DNA of 64,000 bases, taken from Rhodoferax sp. GTDB lineage: Bacteria > Pseudomonadota > Gammaproteobacteria > Burkholderiales > Burkholderiaceae_C. The DNA is taken from assembly GCF_028688795.1 (NCBI RefSeq), contig NZ_JAQTXM010000001.1, positions 62,001 to 126,000 of the forward strand, read 5' to 3'. The position numbers were made by a program, and so were the translations under genes. The notes beneath the pieces were generated by a model. The model was given only the letters and a program-made list of their open reading frames with translations, was not told where the DNA came from and made no database searches. Positions within the stretch are counted from its first letter, which is position 1. Each line of letters starts with the position of its first letter. Shown piece by piece: positions 18,035 to 26,917 of the stretch.

Positions 18035-18360
18035 GGCGTGCCTTTCAGGCGTTTGCCTCAGGGCGGGTTTGGTAGCATTTTTCGGCGCTGCCCAGTGCGC
18101 CTAGTCCGCCACCGCAGCCAGATCACCAATGTCAACCGCCAGCACAATGGCCGTCACTTGCGCCTTGGCATTACGGAAAAACTTTTTTGCTAGGCTCTCT
18201 TGCAGGCTCTGATTGTCGCCCACCAATTCAGCCGAAGTGAAAACACCCCAAGACGGATGCTGGCGAGCTTGGCAAAGTCGAATCCCGAGCATGACCCGAG
18301 TAGAAAGCCGTGATGCAACCGAAGCTGGTTCACGGCAAAAAAGCCATTACAGGCGCAAGA
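18035..18360. other. intergenic region without a clear gene
   Basis: A 326-bp gap upstream of the hybrid kinase gene. It holds a 63-codon open frame on the minus strand (18101-18292) whose translation, with FRNAKAQVTAIVLAVDIGD, I cannot assign, and no ribosome site. It probably contains the kinase promoter. No repeat or RNA recognised. Confidence 0.4.
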
Positions 18361-18822
18361 TCAGTCACTCACGGGCGCAAAAACTCCGCTCCAGCCAGTC
18401 GTCGCCACCCGCATTTGTTTGACGTCGATTCTTGTCAGGGTGAATTTGCCGCCGTCACTCAGCGCATAGCGCAGCACCCAGCTGGCGGCAGGCCCAAAAC
18501 GAATCTGCCCGGCGGTGAATCTGATCTCCAAGTCTTTGTCGGTTTGACAGATCACACCAGAAATATCTGCCCAAAGCCCTTTAGTCGACTTGACGAATGC
18601 CACAGAAAGTGCCCCGTTTTTTTCAGCAATCGACACCATCAACGGTTTGCCGTCGTCCATCGTTGTCTCTTCCCATTTCAAAGGGAATGCCTGGTCGCTC
18701 AGCATTGCTTTCAGGTCAGTGACTGTGGAGACGCATTTTTCATCCCCCTGGGCATGGCTGCTAAAGGGCAGAAAAAGGGTTAGACAAGTACAAAAGAGGA
18801 TTTGACGAAACGAGCGAGTCAT
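18361..18822 (-). CDS. secreted protein of unknown function
   Basis: A 153-residue protein with a signal peptide (residues 1-24, LFCTCLTLFLPFSSHAQ). Start chosen at ATG 18822, which begins the signal sequence; an upstream in-frame ATG would add 16 polar residues. The mature part has two Cys (KCVSTVT and VICQTD) that could form a disulfide. I do not recognise the family. It lies alone between the kinase and tct regions. Confidence 0.65.
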   Translation of the reverse strand: MTRSFRQILFCTCLTLFLPFSSHAQGDEKCVSTVTDLKAMLSDQAFPLKWEETTMDDGKPLMVSIAEKNGALSVAFVKSTKGLWADISGVICQTDKDLEIRFTAGQIRFGPAASWVLRYALSDGGKFTLTRIDVKQMRVATTGWSGVFAPVSD

Positions 18823-18924
18823 GTTGGTGCAGTGGCAAGGTAAGTTGCGCGGTGTTGGCTGACCGGGCATTCTGTCAGATGCCTGGCCCGACCTGGCTTG
18901 GGCATTGCGCCCAAGCCACTGAAC

Positions 18925-20430
18925 TTACACCGGCGCAGCGCCTTTTCGCCCTGCCCTCAAACGCAACAACGGTGGCACCACAAGCATCGCCACAGCCACA
19001 ATCCACAGCCCTTTGGAGATTGGGCTGGCCACCAGAATACCGAGTTCACCATTGGTAATAGACAAGGCCCGGCGCAGGTTTTGCTCCATCATGTCGCCCA
19101 GCACAAAGCCCAGAATCAGTGGCGCCATGGGCACACCCTGCTTGCGAAGCAAATAACCCACCACACCAAAGGCCGACATCAGCATCAGGTCAAAGGTGGT
19201 GGCATGCACCGAGAACACGCCAACCGTGCTCACGGCCAAAATGCCAGGCACCAGCACCCAATTAGGCAGACGCAGCACCCGCGTGAACACCCCCACCATC
19301 GGGATGTTGATCAACAGCAGCATGACGTTGGCAATAAACAGCGACGCAATCAAGCCCCAAACCAGCGTGGGGTTTTGCGTGAACAGCGCCGGGCCCGGTG
19401 TGATGTTGTACAGCGACAGGGCCCCCACCATGACAGCAGTGGTGCCAGAGCCGGGTACGCCCAGCGTCAGCATCGGCACAAAAGAGCCCGCCGCCGAGGC
19501 GTTGTTGGCAGCCTCTGGAGCGGCCACACCACGAATGTCGCCTTGCCCGAAGTGGGCGTCGGCACCTGCCATGCGCTTTTCCATCGAATAGGCCATGGCG
19601 CTGGCAATCGTTGCCCCTGCACCTGGCAGCACACCAACAACAAAACCCAGCACCGCCGAGCGCACCGTGCCCCACCAGGTGAGTGCCATCTCCTTCATGT
19701 TGAACAGGGCGCGTCCGCTCACCTTGATGGCACCTGAACTGCTGTGGTGCTGCTCCAGCATCAACAAGATTTCGCTGATGGAAAACACACCAATCACCAC
19801 CACGATGAACTGCATGCCGTCAGACAAATGCAGGTTGTCGCCCGTGAACCGGTAAACGCCCGAGTTCGAGTCCAGGCCAATGGTGGACAACGACAGGCCA
19901 ATCACCGCCGCCAACACCGCTTTCATGGGGGCGTCGCCCATCAGCCCGGTGATGCACGCAAAGGCAAAACACATCAGCGCAAAGTATTCGGCCGGGCCAA
20001 AAGCCAGCGCCCAGCGTGCCAGCAGGGGCGCAAACAACACGATGCCAATGGTGGCAATCAGTGAGCCAATGAAAGACGCCCAGGCCGAGATCGACAGTGC
20101 CACACCAGCCATGCCTTTTTTGGCCATGGGGTAGCCGTCCAGCGCAGTCATGATGGCGCCGGCATCGCCCGGCACATTCAGCAAGATCGACGAAATACGA
20201 CCACCATATTCACAACCCATGTAGACCGCAGCCAGCAGGATCAGGGCCGTTTCTGGCGGCAGCTTGAGGGCAAACGCCAAGGGCATCAAAATGGCCACGC
20301 CGTTGATGGGCCCCAGCCCCGGCAGCATGCCAACGATGGTGCCAATGAAGGCGCCAATTGCGGCCACCATCAGGTTGCTGGGGGTCAGGGCGACGGCGAA
20401 GCCGCTCATCAGATATTGCAGCGTATCCAT
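18925..20430 (-). CDS. tctA: tripartite tricarboxylate transporter large permease TctA
   Basis: A 501-residue inner-membrane permease with about 12 helices. TctA signatures: GMLPGLGPINGVAILMPLA near residues 38-56, repeated in the second half as VVGVLPGAGATIASAMAYS, and GGRISSILLNVPGDAGAIMT. It transports carboxylates with TctB and the receptor TctC. Its ATG overlaps the tctB stop by one base (TGATG on the minus strand), so the two are coupled. Full length. Confidence 0.95.
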   Translation of the reverse strand: MDTLQYLMSGFAVALTPSNLMVAAIGAFIGTIVGMLPGLGPINGVAILMPLAFALKLPPETALILLAAVYMGCEYGGRISSILLNVPGDAGAIMTALDGYPMAKKGMAGVALSISAWASFIGSLIATIGIVLFAPLLARWALAFGPAEYFALMCFAFACITGLMGDAPMKAVLAAVIGLSLSTIGLDSNSGVYRFTGDNLHLSDGMQFIVVVIGVFSISEILLMLEQHHSSSGAIKVSGRALFNMKEMALTWWGTVRSAVLGFVVGVLPGAGATIASAMAYSMEKRMAGADAHFGQGDIRGVAAPEAANNASAAGSFVPMLTLGVPGSGTTAVMVGALSLYNITPGPALFTQNPTLVWGLIASLFIANVMLLLINIPMVGVFTRVLRLPNWVLVPGILAVSTVGVFSVHATTFDLMLMSAFGVVGYLLRKQGVPMAPLILGFVLGDMMEQNLRRALSITNGELGILVASPISKGLWIVAVAMLVVPPLLRLRAGRKGAAPV

Positions 20431-20876
20431 CAGCGACCCCCAAGAATGAACGACAGCAGGCCGCTGGGCAACACCACGTCAAGCAGCTTGTCAAACAACA
20501 AGAACAGCACCAGCCCCAAGCCAGCACCGCCCACCAGCGACTGCTTCCAACTGCCACCAAAGGCCATGCCCACCGGCAGCGACATGAGCGTTGTGGCAAG
20601 CGTAAAGCCCAGCCATTCATACAGCGCGGCATAAATAAACACGGCGGCCACCGCCAGCGCAATGGGAATGAAGTTGGCACGTGCCAGACCAAAAGTCTGC
20701 GGACCGGGTCGCACCACCAGCCAGGCCCCGGCAAAAATCATCAGGCTGGCCATCAGCAACGGAAAGGCGCGCGGGCCTACCGGCTCGTAAGAAATAGGGG
20801 CGGCGTAGCCTTGCGCAGCCCAGGCCATGCCTGCGCCCACGACCACACATACCGCGCCCAAAATGCGGTCGCTCAT
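20430..20876 (-). CDS. tctB: tripartite tricarboxylate transporter small permease TctB
   Basis: A 148-residue protein with four hydrophobic helices, the usual TctB size. Recognisable by position between tctA and tctC and by the pattern of an N-terminal helix (ILGAVCVVVGAGMAWAAQ) followed by YEPVGPRAFPLLMASLMI. Forms the membrane unit with TctA. The gap to tctC is 21 bp. Confidence 0.92.
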   Translation of the reverse strand: MSDRILGAVCVVVGAGMAWAAQGYAAPISYEPVGPRAFPLLMASLMIFAGAWLVVRPGPQTFGLARANFIPIALAVAAVFIYAALYEWLGFTLATTLMSLPVGMAFGGSWKQSLVGGAGLGLVLFLLFDKLLDVVLPSGLLSFILGGR

Positions 20877-20897
20877 TGTTTTGTCTCCTGCTACGAA

Positions 20898-21878
20898 TTA
20901 CTTGGCAACATTGAGACCGAAGTCAGCGGCCAAGGTGCGGTAAAAACCCACGCGGTCTTTGATGTAGCTGGTCAACTCGGTGCCAGTCATGGCAAATTTA
21001 AACAAGCCACGCTCGGCGCGCAGTTTATTGAACTCGGGTGTGGCCAGCATTTTGTTGAAGGTGTCAACCCAGACCTTGTAGTCGGCATCGCTCACTTTGG
21101 GGCCAACGTAGTAGCCACGGATGATTGGCCACTCGACATTCATGCCCTGCTCTTTGGCTGTGGGCACGTTTGAGAGGCTACCTTCCAGACGCTTGTCGGA
21201 CATCACCGCCAGCACCCGAATCTTGGCACCGGCTTTGATTTGCTCTTCAGCCTCGGAGGCATCACCGGAATAAACCTGCACATGCCCACCTTGCAGCGCT
21301 GTGATGGCTTCGCCACCGCCTTCAAAAGCCACAAAACGCATCGATTTAGGGTCCAGACCGGCAGCGCGTGCCGTTAGCGCGGCCTTCATCCAGTCCTGGC
21401 TGCCAACCGATCCGCCAGCGCCAAAGACAACCTTGGTCGGGTCGGCCTTGATGGCTGCCACCAAGTCCTTGAGTGATTTGAAGGGCGAATTTTCTGCGAC
21501 GATGACGGCACCAAAGTCACTGCCCACGGCAGCCACCCAGCGCACGTCGTTTTCGTTGTAGCGGCCAAACTTGCCTTGCGCAATGTTCAGCAAAGAGCCG
21601 CCCGAGTACGCCACGATGGTGTTGGCCTCGGCCGGGCGCTGCGCGATGATGGTGTTGTAGGCCACCGCACCAATGCCACCCGGCATATAAGTGATGCGCA
21701 TCGGGTCGGCAATGTATTTGCCCTGCAGCAGCGCTGACTGCACCAGCTTGCAGGACAGATCAAATCCGCCACCTGGTTTGGCTGCGGCGATACATTCGGT
21801 TTTGTCAAGCGCGCCGGCTGAGCTCATGGCCGCGACACTGGCCAGAATCAGTGAAACGATAGGTGATTTGAATTGCAT
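20898..21878 (-). CDS. tctC: Bug-family tricarboxylate receptor TctC
   Basis: A 326-residue periplasmic binding protein with a signal peptide (residues 1-23). Typical Bug features are CIAAAKPGGGFDLSC near the N terminus and YMPGGIGAVAYNTI in domain 1. It delivers a carboxylate ligand to TctAB; TctC homologs bind citrate or similar acids, but Bug proteins vary widely. Bug receptors of this subclass keep a ligand-binding Asp in the GGGFD loop. First gene of the tctCBA operon and preceded by its own promoter region. Confidence 0.93.
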   Translation of the reverse strand: MQFKSPIVSLILASVAAMSSAGALDKTECIAAAKPGGGFDLSCKLVQSALLQGKYIADPMRITYMPGGIGAVAYNTIIAQRPAEANTIVAYSGGSLLNIAQGKFGRYNENDVRWVAAVGSDFGAVIVAENSPFKSLKDLVAAIKADPTKVVFGAGGSVGSQDWMKAALTARAAGLDPKSMRFVAFEGGGEAITALQGGHVQVYSGDASEAEEQIKAGAKIRVLAVMSDKRLEGSLSNVPTAKEQGMNVEWPIIRGYYVGPKVSDADYKVWVDTFNKMLATPEFNKLRAERGLFKFAMTGTELTSYIKDRVGFYRTLAADFGLNVAK

Positions 21879-21959
21879 GATGTCTCCAGTAGTTTTGGGT
21901 TACACCCCCTGACATGGCTTGCCAATAAGGAGGAGTGAGCGCAATGTACCGAAACCGGG

Positions 21960-21977
21960 CTTTCAGCGTGCTTTCAG
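21960..21977 (-). promoter_or_regulatory. tandem operator-like repeat upstream of tctC
   Basis: CTTTCAG occurs twice with 11-bp periodicity (21960-21966 and 21971-21977), 82-99 bp before the tctC start. Direct repeats one helical turn apart are typical for OmpR-type regulators such as TctD, encoded just upstream, so this is a plausible TctD site. The 133-bp gap holds no gene. Confidence 0.5.
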
Positions 21978-22011
21978 AAAAATGCCGAAAACACTAGGGG
22001 AAACCCTTGGG

Positions 22012-23430
22012 CTAACCAGCATCGGCAGCCAGCGGCAACACGATGGAAACAGCCAACCCCTGACCATCAAGACCGGCGTCAAGGCACAGTTCACCGCCGT
22101 GACGTTCAGCGATGGCCCGCACGATGGCCAAACCCAGACCCGTGCCGGGCTGGGTGGTGTGACTGCCCCTGAAAAAGCGCTCACCAGCGTGTGCTCGTTC
22201 GTCCGAAGGCATGCCCGGGCCGTTGTCCAGCACGGTGATCACGCCCTTGGCTGCGCTGTGGCCCAAAACTACCGTGACCTTGCCACCACGCGGCGTGTAG
22301 CGAATGGCGTTGTGCAGCAAATTGGACACGGCTTCTTTCAACAAGCCGGCATCCACCAGCAGGCGCAGGGGCTCAGCGTCTGACTCAAAACCCAGGTCAA
22401 TGCCCAGTTCGCGCGCCTGCGTCCACCACTGACGTGTGATTTGTTCCACAACTTGCGATGCATCAACTGTCTCAGGCTTGAGCCCAACGCTGTCCACCCG
22501 CGCCAGTGCCAGCATTTGGTTGGTTTGCCGCACGGTTTCTTCAAGCTGCAGCTTGATGGCCAGCAGGGCCTCGCGCTGCAGGGCGGGGTCGGTCTCACGC
22601 AAGACAAAGCCAACTTGCGTCGTCAACGTGGCAAGCGGTGTGCGCAACTGGTGCGAGGCATCGTCGACAAACCGCTGGCGCGCCTCGGTTTGCAAGCGGT
22701 TGCGCTCAATGTGGTGGTTAATGGCCTCGACCAGCGGCCGTACATCTGCCGGGATACCCGTGTGCACAATGGGGGTCAAGTCCAGATCTGACCGAGCCTC
22801 AACTTCATTGCGCAGACGCGCCAGGGGCCGCAGTGCCCACCCCACGGCGAGCGTCATCAGGCCGATGGCCACCATTAACAAGAGCAGATCGCGTGCCACG
22901 GCCTCCAGCACCAGCGTGCGCGTGAAGGCTTGGCGCGACTCCAAGGTTTCAGCCACCTGAATCACCACACGTTGTCCCGCCGCCTGCCCGGCCAGCGGTG
23001 GGTCCAGCAAGCGGGCGTAGGTGCCCACGCGCACCGGTTCGTCAAAATAAATAGCATCGCTGAATTGGGGCCGACCGGTGAACAATGCGTTCGCAGGCAG
23101 AGGCAAGTCAGCGTTGCCAATGTCAACCAACCCGTCTTCGGTAGCCACGCGGTAGTAAACACGCCCGCTGGCAGTCAGTTCAAAAAATTCCAGCATGCGA
23201 TAAGGCAACTCCACACCCAGGCCGCCGCTGGCAGTGGAAATGTTGGCATCCATGGACTTGATGGCGCCAAAGAGCGAGCGGTCGTAGGCCGCATTGGCGG
23301 CATCCACCGCCGTGCGCCAGGTTTGCCACACCACTGCAGCACCGACCAGCAGCAGCCCGGGCACCAGCACCAGCAGCAAGGTGCGGCGCAGTCCCCAGGC
23401 GTGCAAGACATTCAAATTCACAAGCTGCAT
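22012..23430 (-). CDS. tctE: sensor histidine kinase TctE-like
   Basis: A 472-residue membrane kinase. TM1 is at residues 15-37, followed by a periplasmic 2CSK-type sensor (about 38-165) and TM2 at about 170-190. The H-box is RFVDDASHQLRTPLATL and the ATPase has TVLDNGPGMPSDE and GTGLGLAIVRAIAE. It phosphorylates TctD in response to external carboxylates in known systems. Its start overlaps the tctD 3' end by 13 bp. Confidence 0.9.
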   Translation of the reverse strand: MQLVNLNVLHAWGLRRTLLLVLVPGLLLVGAAVVWQTWRTAVDAANAAYDRSLFGAIKSMDANISTASGGLGVELPYRMLEFFELTASGRVYYRVATEDGLVDIGNADLPLPANALFTGRPQFSDAIYFDEPVRVGTYARLLDPPLAGQAAGQRVVIQVAETLESRQAFTRTLVLEAVARDLLLLMVAIGLMTLAVGWALRPLARLRNEVEARSDLDLTPIVHTGIPADVRPLVEAINHHIERNRLQTEARQRFVDDASHQLRTPLATLTTQVGFVLRETDPALQREALLAIKLQLEETVRQTNQMLALARVDSVGLKPETVDASQVVEQITRQWWTQARELGIDLGFESDAEPLRLLVDAGLLKEAVSNLLHNAIRYTPRGGKVTVVLGHSAAKGVITVLDNGPGMPSDERAHAGERFFRGSHTTQPGTGLGLAIVRAIAERHGGELCLDAGLDGQGLAVSIVLPLAADAG

Positions 23431-24086
23431 TCCAAGACATAACCCAGGCCACGCAGCGTGGTGATGCGCACCGGGCTGGCGGCCAGGCGCTTGCGCAGGC
23501 GATGCACCAGCACTTCAATCGCCTCGGGGTGCACATCTTGCTCATCAGAGAACACCCGGTCCAGGATGTCTTGCTTGGACAGGGGCTCACCGCTGTGCTG
23601 AATCAACGCCCGCAACGCGGCGTGCTCACGAGGGGTGAGCGTCAAGGATTCATGGCCCAGCGTGAACTGCTTGGAGGTGGTGTCAAAAGCCAATGGCCCA
23701 CAGGCAAAACGTGGATGCTCGCTGCCGCGCGCGCGGCGAATCAGGGCAATCAGCCGTGCTTCCAGTTCGGCGAGCTCAAACGGTTTGGCCAGAAAATCAT
23801 CGGCTCCTTCGCGCAAGGTGCTAACGCGCTCCATCAGGGAATCTCGCGCGGTCAAGATCAACACCGGCAAGCGGTGGTCGGCTTCACGCAAATCTGCCAG
23901 CACGTCATGGCCACCCAGGCCGGGCAGCCCCAGGTCAAGAACCAAAGCGTCGTAGCGCGTGCCTTTGAGGGCACTGCGAACCAGCCGCCCGTCATTCACC
24001 CAGTCCACCTGAAAATCGACCTGTTGCAAGGCTCGAATCAGCCAGTTGGCAAGCTCGCTTTCGTCTTCGGCCAGAAGGATTCGCAT
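23418..24086 (-). CDS. tctD: OmpR-family response regulator TctD-like
   Basis: A 222-residue regulator: receiver (ILLAEDESELANW; phosphoacceptor in LVLDLGLPGLGG; LAKPFEL) and winged-helix DNA-binding domain (LTPREHAALRALIQHSGE; VHRLRKRLAAS). It should activate tctCBA. It precedes and overlaps tctE by 13 bp. Confidence 0.92.
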   Translation of the reverse strand: MRILLAEDESELANWLIRALQQVDFQVDWVNDGRLVRSALKGTRYDALVLDLGLPGLGGHDVLADLREADHRLPVLILTARDSLMERVSTLREGADDFLAKPFELAELEARLIALIRRARGSEHPRFACGPLAFDTTSKQFTLGHESLTLTPREHAALRALIQHSGEPLSKQDILDRVFSDEQDVHPEAIEVLVHRLRKRLAASPVRITTLRGLGYVLECSL

Positions 24087-24126
24087 GGTCTTTTGGGTCA
24101 GAATGTTTAGAACTGAAACAAGCGCT

Positions 24127-25191
24127 TTATTTGGCGCGTGATCGCGTGGCGATGAATTTTGACACCTGCGGCCCCCATACCAGCACCATCAGAAACCGCG
24201 CCAGCTGCATCGCCATCACAAACCCGGCGTCCACGGCACTGGTAGCGGCAATGATGGCCACCGAATCAGCGCCCCCAGGGCTGCTGGCCAGGTAAGCTGT
24301 CAAAGGGTCGTAGCCCGCCCACTGGTTCAGCGCCACGGCAATCACCAGACCCACCGCCATCAGTGCAAAGATTGACCCCAGCACCGCAGGCAAGGCACGA
24401 AAGGCGTGCCGCAAAATGGCCCGGGTAAAGCGCAAGCCAATGCTCCAGCCGATCAAGGCATAAGACACGGCCAGCAGTGCCGCAGGCAATTCAATCACCA
24501 GCCAGCCCATGGCTTGCAATGCCGCACCCAGCAGCAATGGAATCACCATGGCGCCGCCTGGAATGTGCAGCCATCGCGCCACGGTAGAGCCGGCCACCGC
24601 GAGCAGCAGCGTCAAACCCACATGAACCGGATTAATCACGGAAAACCAGGGCACGGCAGCAGGCGCCGCTGCCGCGTGATGCGTCCACAGCCCTGCCACC
24701 AGCGCGGCCACTGCCGTGACCACCGCCACGCGCAAATACTGCATGAAGGCCACCAAGCGCACATCTGCGCCATAGGCTTCTGCCATCAGCACCATGGCTG
24801 ACGCAGCGCCCGGTGCCAGGCCCCACACCGCCGTGGTTCCCGGAAACACTTGGCGGCGCATCAAAAGCCAGCCCAAGCCTGCGCTGGCAGCCAGAATTGA
24901 CACCGTGGCACCCAAAAAAATGGGCCAGCTACCGGCCACCTTGACCAGTGTGGCTGGCTGCAGGCTTTGCGCCATCAGGCAGCCGAGCACACCCTGCGCC
25001 AGCGCAAACAAAATACCGGGTATGCCCAGCCGGACCTCGTGTGATGAGAGCCAGATGCCCGCCAGCATGCAGCCCAGCAAAACAGCGGCCGGCAAATGCA
25101 GTGCGGTCAACACCCAGCCCAAAATGGCGCTGATAAATAGAAGGACACCCCACCACAAGGCGGGCATCTGGCGAAAGAGGTTGGCAAACAT
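24127..25191 (-). CDS. AbrB-family (duplicated) membrane protein
   Basis: A 354-residue inner-membrane protein with two AbrB-duplication repeats, about ten helices, and signature pieces PGTTAVWGLAPGAASAMVLM and SSPGGADSVAIIAATSAVD at equivalent places in the two halves. Often annotated wrongly as an ammonia monooxygenase; a transport role is more likely. It leads the tctDE genes with a 40-bp gap, so it may share the carboxylate regulon. Confidence 0.85.
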   Translation of the reverse strand: MFANLFRQMPALWWGVLLFISAILGWVLTALHLPAAVLLGCMLAGIWLSSHEVRLGIPGILFALAQGVLGCLMAQSLQPATLVKVAGSWPIFLGATVSILAASAGLGWLLMRRQVFPGTTAVWGLAPGAASAMVLMAEAYGADVRLVAFMQYLRVAVVTAVAALVAGLWTHHAAAAPAAVPWFSVINPVHVGLTLLLAVAGSTVARWLHIPGGAMVIPLLLGAALQAMGWLVIELPAALLAVSYALIGWSIGLRFTRAILRHAFRALPAVLGSIFALMAVGLVIAVALNQWAGYDPLTAYLASSPGGADSVAIIAATSAVDAGFVMAMQLARFLMVLVWGPQVSKFIATRSRAK

Positions 25192-25341
25192 GGGGGGCTA
25201 ATGTGCCACACCTTCACAGGCAGGGCCTGCGCGCCCGATGACATCTACGCCAAGGTATTCGCCATTTTTCTCGCTTTCGTTCAGCTTCGGTTCATGCAGG
25301 CACTTGCAAACTATGCCCCATACCAACCCAAGGAGCTTTCC

Positions 25342-25902
25342 ATGAAACGCCTACTGATTGCCAGCCTGTCTGCCACCGCTTTGATCGGTGCCAACGCCCA
25401 GAGTTATACCGACCACGCCCGCGTTCGCAGCGCCGAACCCCAGTACGAGAACACCAATGTGCCGCGAAACGAATGCACCAGCCAGTGGATCAACGAACGC
25501 GATGGCCACGGTGGCCGTGGCCTGCCGGAGCGCCAGATTGGGCAAGACCGCCAATACGGCGGTGCCATCGTAGGCGGCCTGGCCGGTGGTGTCATCGGCC
25601 ACCAGATTGGCGGCGGCGCGGGCAAAGACGCGGCCACCGCACTGGGGGTGGTGCTGGGTGCCATCACCGGTGACCGCATGGAAAACCAGAACCGCAACCC
25701 GCGTGCCCAGTATGACGATCGCCAGTACGAAACCGCCCAACGCGAGGTCAAGCGCTGCCGAACCGTCTACGACGTGCAAACCCGCATCACCGGCTACCGC
25801 GTGACCTACGACTACCGGGGCCAGAGCTACACCACGGTCATGCGCAACAACCCTGGCAACAGCCTGCCAGTGCGCGTGACGGTTGACCCAATTGAACAAT
25901 AG
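25342..25902 (+). CDS. glycine-zipper envelope protein
   Basis: A 186-residue exported protein. Signal peptide at residues 1-19 (LLIASLSATALIGANAQ), glycine-zipper 2TM segment around residues 73-108 (GGAIVGGLAGGVIGHQIGGG), then a soluble tail with TYDYRGQSYTTVMRN. Related to the outer-membrane SlyB/Rick-17kDa group but without the lipobox Cys, so probably not a lipoprotein. AAGGAG at 25330-25335 sets the start. Confidence 0.85.
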   Translation: MKRLLIASLSATALIGANAQSYTDHARVRSAEPQYENTNVPRNECTSQWINERDGHGGRGLPERQIGQDRQYGGAIVGGLAGGVIGHQIGGGAGKDAATALGVVLGAITGDRMENQNRNPRAQYDDRQYETAQREVKRCRTVYDVQTRITGYRVTYDYRGQSYTTVMRNNPGNSLPVRVTVDPIEQ

Positions 25903-25985
25903 CCAAGCTCGGGCCGACAGCAAATCGACCCCAAATCTGCCGTAGTACCATTGTCCGAACCCCTTAAAAAACACCGCATCACACC

Positions 25986-26222
25986 ATGAAAAACATCGCC
26001 ATCTTGCTCAGTGCGCTCATGCTGACCTGGGTGGTGCCTGCCTGGGCCGATGTGAGCCGTGATGACGCAACAGCCTCGGTGCAGAAAGCCAGTGGCGGGC
26101 GGGTATTGGCGGTAGAAAAAACCGAGCGTGATGGCCGCGCGGTCTGGCGCGTGAAGGTGCTCACGCCGCAGGGTGAAGTCAAGGTGGTGCTGATCGATGC
26201 CGCAACGGGCCGTGGCCTGTAA
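25986..26222 (+). CDS. small PepSY-domain secreted protein
   Basis: A 78-residue protein consisting of a signal peptide (residues 1-21, ending PAWA) and one PepSY-like domain with ASVQKASGGRVLAVEKTERD and VWRVKVLTPQGEVKVVLIDA. Such small PepSY proteins commonly precede a two-component pair, as here (24 bp before the regulator), and are thought to modulate the sensor from the periplasm. Confidence 0.85.
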   Translation: MKNIAILLSALMLTWVVPAWADVSRDDATASVQKASGGRVLAVEKTERDGRAVWRVKVLTPQGEVKVVLIDAATGRGL

Positions 26223-26245
26223 GCCTGGTTGAACCCGGTAAACCC

Positions 26246-26917
26246 ATGCGCGTGCTGTTAATTGAAGACGATGCCGTGCTGCGACTTGGCATCAAGCGCC
26301 AACTGGAGGCCGATGGCTACCGCGTTGACATGGCCGCCGACGGGGAAGACGGCTTGTTTCAGGCCCGCGAATACCCGGTTGACCTGGCCATTGTGGATTT
26401 GGGTTTGCCCAAGCTGAATGGCCTAACGGTGGTGCAAACGCTGCGCGCCGAGGGGCGCAGCCTGCCAATTTTGATTCTGACCGCTCGCGGCAGTTGGCAA
26501 GACAAGGTCAAGGGTCTGGAAACCGGGGCTGACGATTATTTGGTGAAACCGTTTGAGTACCCGGAGCTGGCGGCCCGCGTCAAGGCGCTGCTGCGGCGCG
26601 CCTTGAAAGCCACCTCTGACGTGCTCAAGCTGGGCGCCGTCAGCATCGACTTTTCTGCCCAAACAGCCCAGCTCAACGGCACACCGCTGGAACTGACCAC
26701 CTTCGAGTACCGGGTGCTTGCCTTCCTGGTGCGCGAGCGCGCCAGGGTGGTGAGCAAGCAAGAGCTGTCTGACTACCTGTACCCGCACGATGAAGACCGC
26801 GACAGCAACGTGCTGGAAGTCTTGGTGGGGCGACTGCGTCGCAAACTCGACCCAGACGGCACGCTGGCGCCCATAGAAACACTGCGTGGTCGCGGCTACC
26901 GCTTTACGCTGCAGTGA
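26246..26917 (+). CDS. OmpR/PhoP-type response regulator
   Basis: A 223-residue regulator with receiver (MRVLLIEDDAVLRLGIKRQL; AIVDLGLPKLNG; LVKPFEYPEL) and winged helix (LTTFEYRVLAFLVRER; VLVGRLRRKLDPDG; LRGRGYRFTLQ). The sequence resembles the PhoP/QseB group. The stop overlaps the GTG start of the kinase gene by four bases (GTGA). Confidence 0.92.
   Translation: MRVLLIEDDAVLRLGIKRQLEADGYRVDMAADGEDGLFQAREYPVDLAIVDLGLPKLNGLTVVQTLRAEGRSLPILILTARGSWQDKVKGLETGADDYLVKPFEYPELAARVKALLRRALKATSDVLKLGAVSIDFSAQTAQLNGTPLELTTFEYRVLAFLVRERARVVSKQELSDYLYPHDEDRDSNVLEVLVGRLRRKLDPDGTLAPIETLRGRGYRFTLQ

Noticed and set aside
18101-18292. 63-codon minus-strand frame upstream of the hybrid kinase
   Set aside because: No ribosome site and no recognised family; could be a gene fragment, but evidence is too thin to call it.
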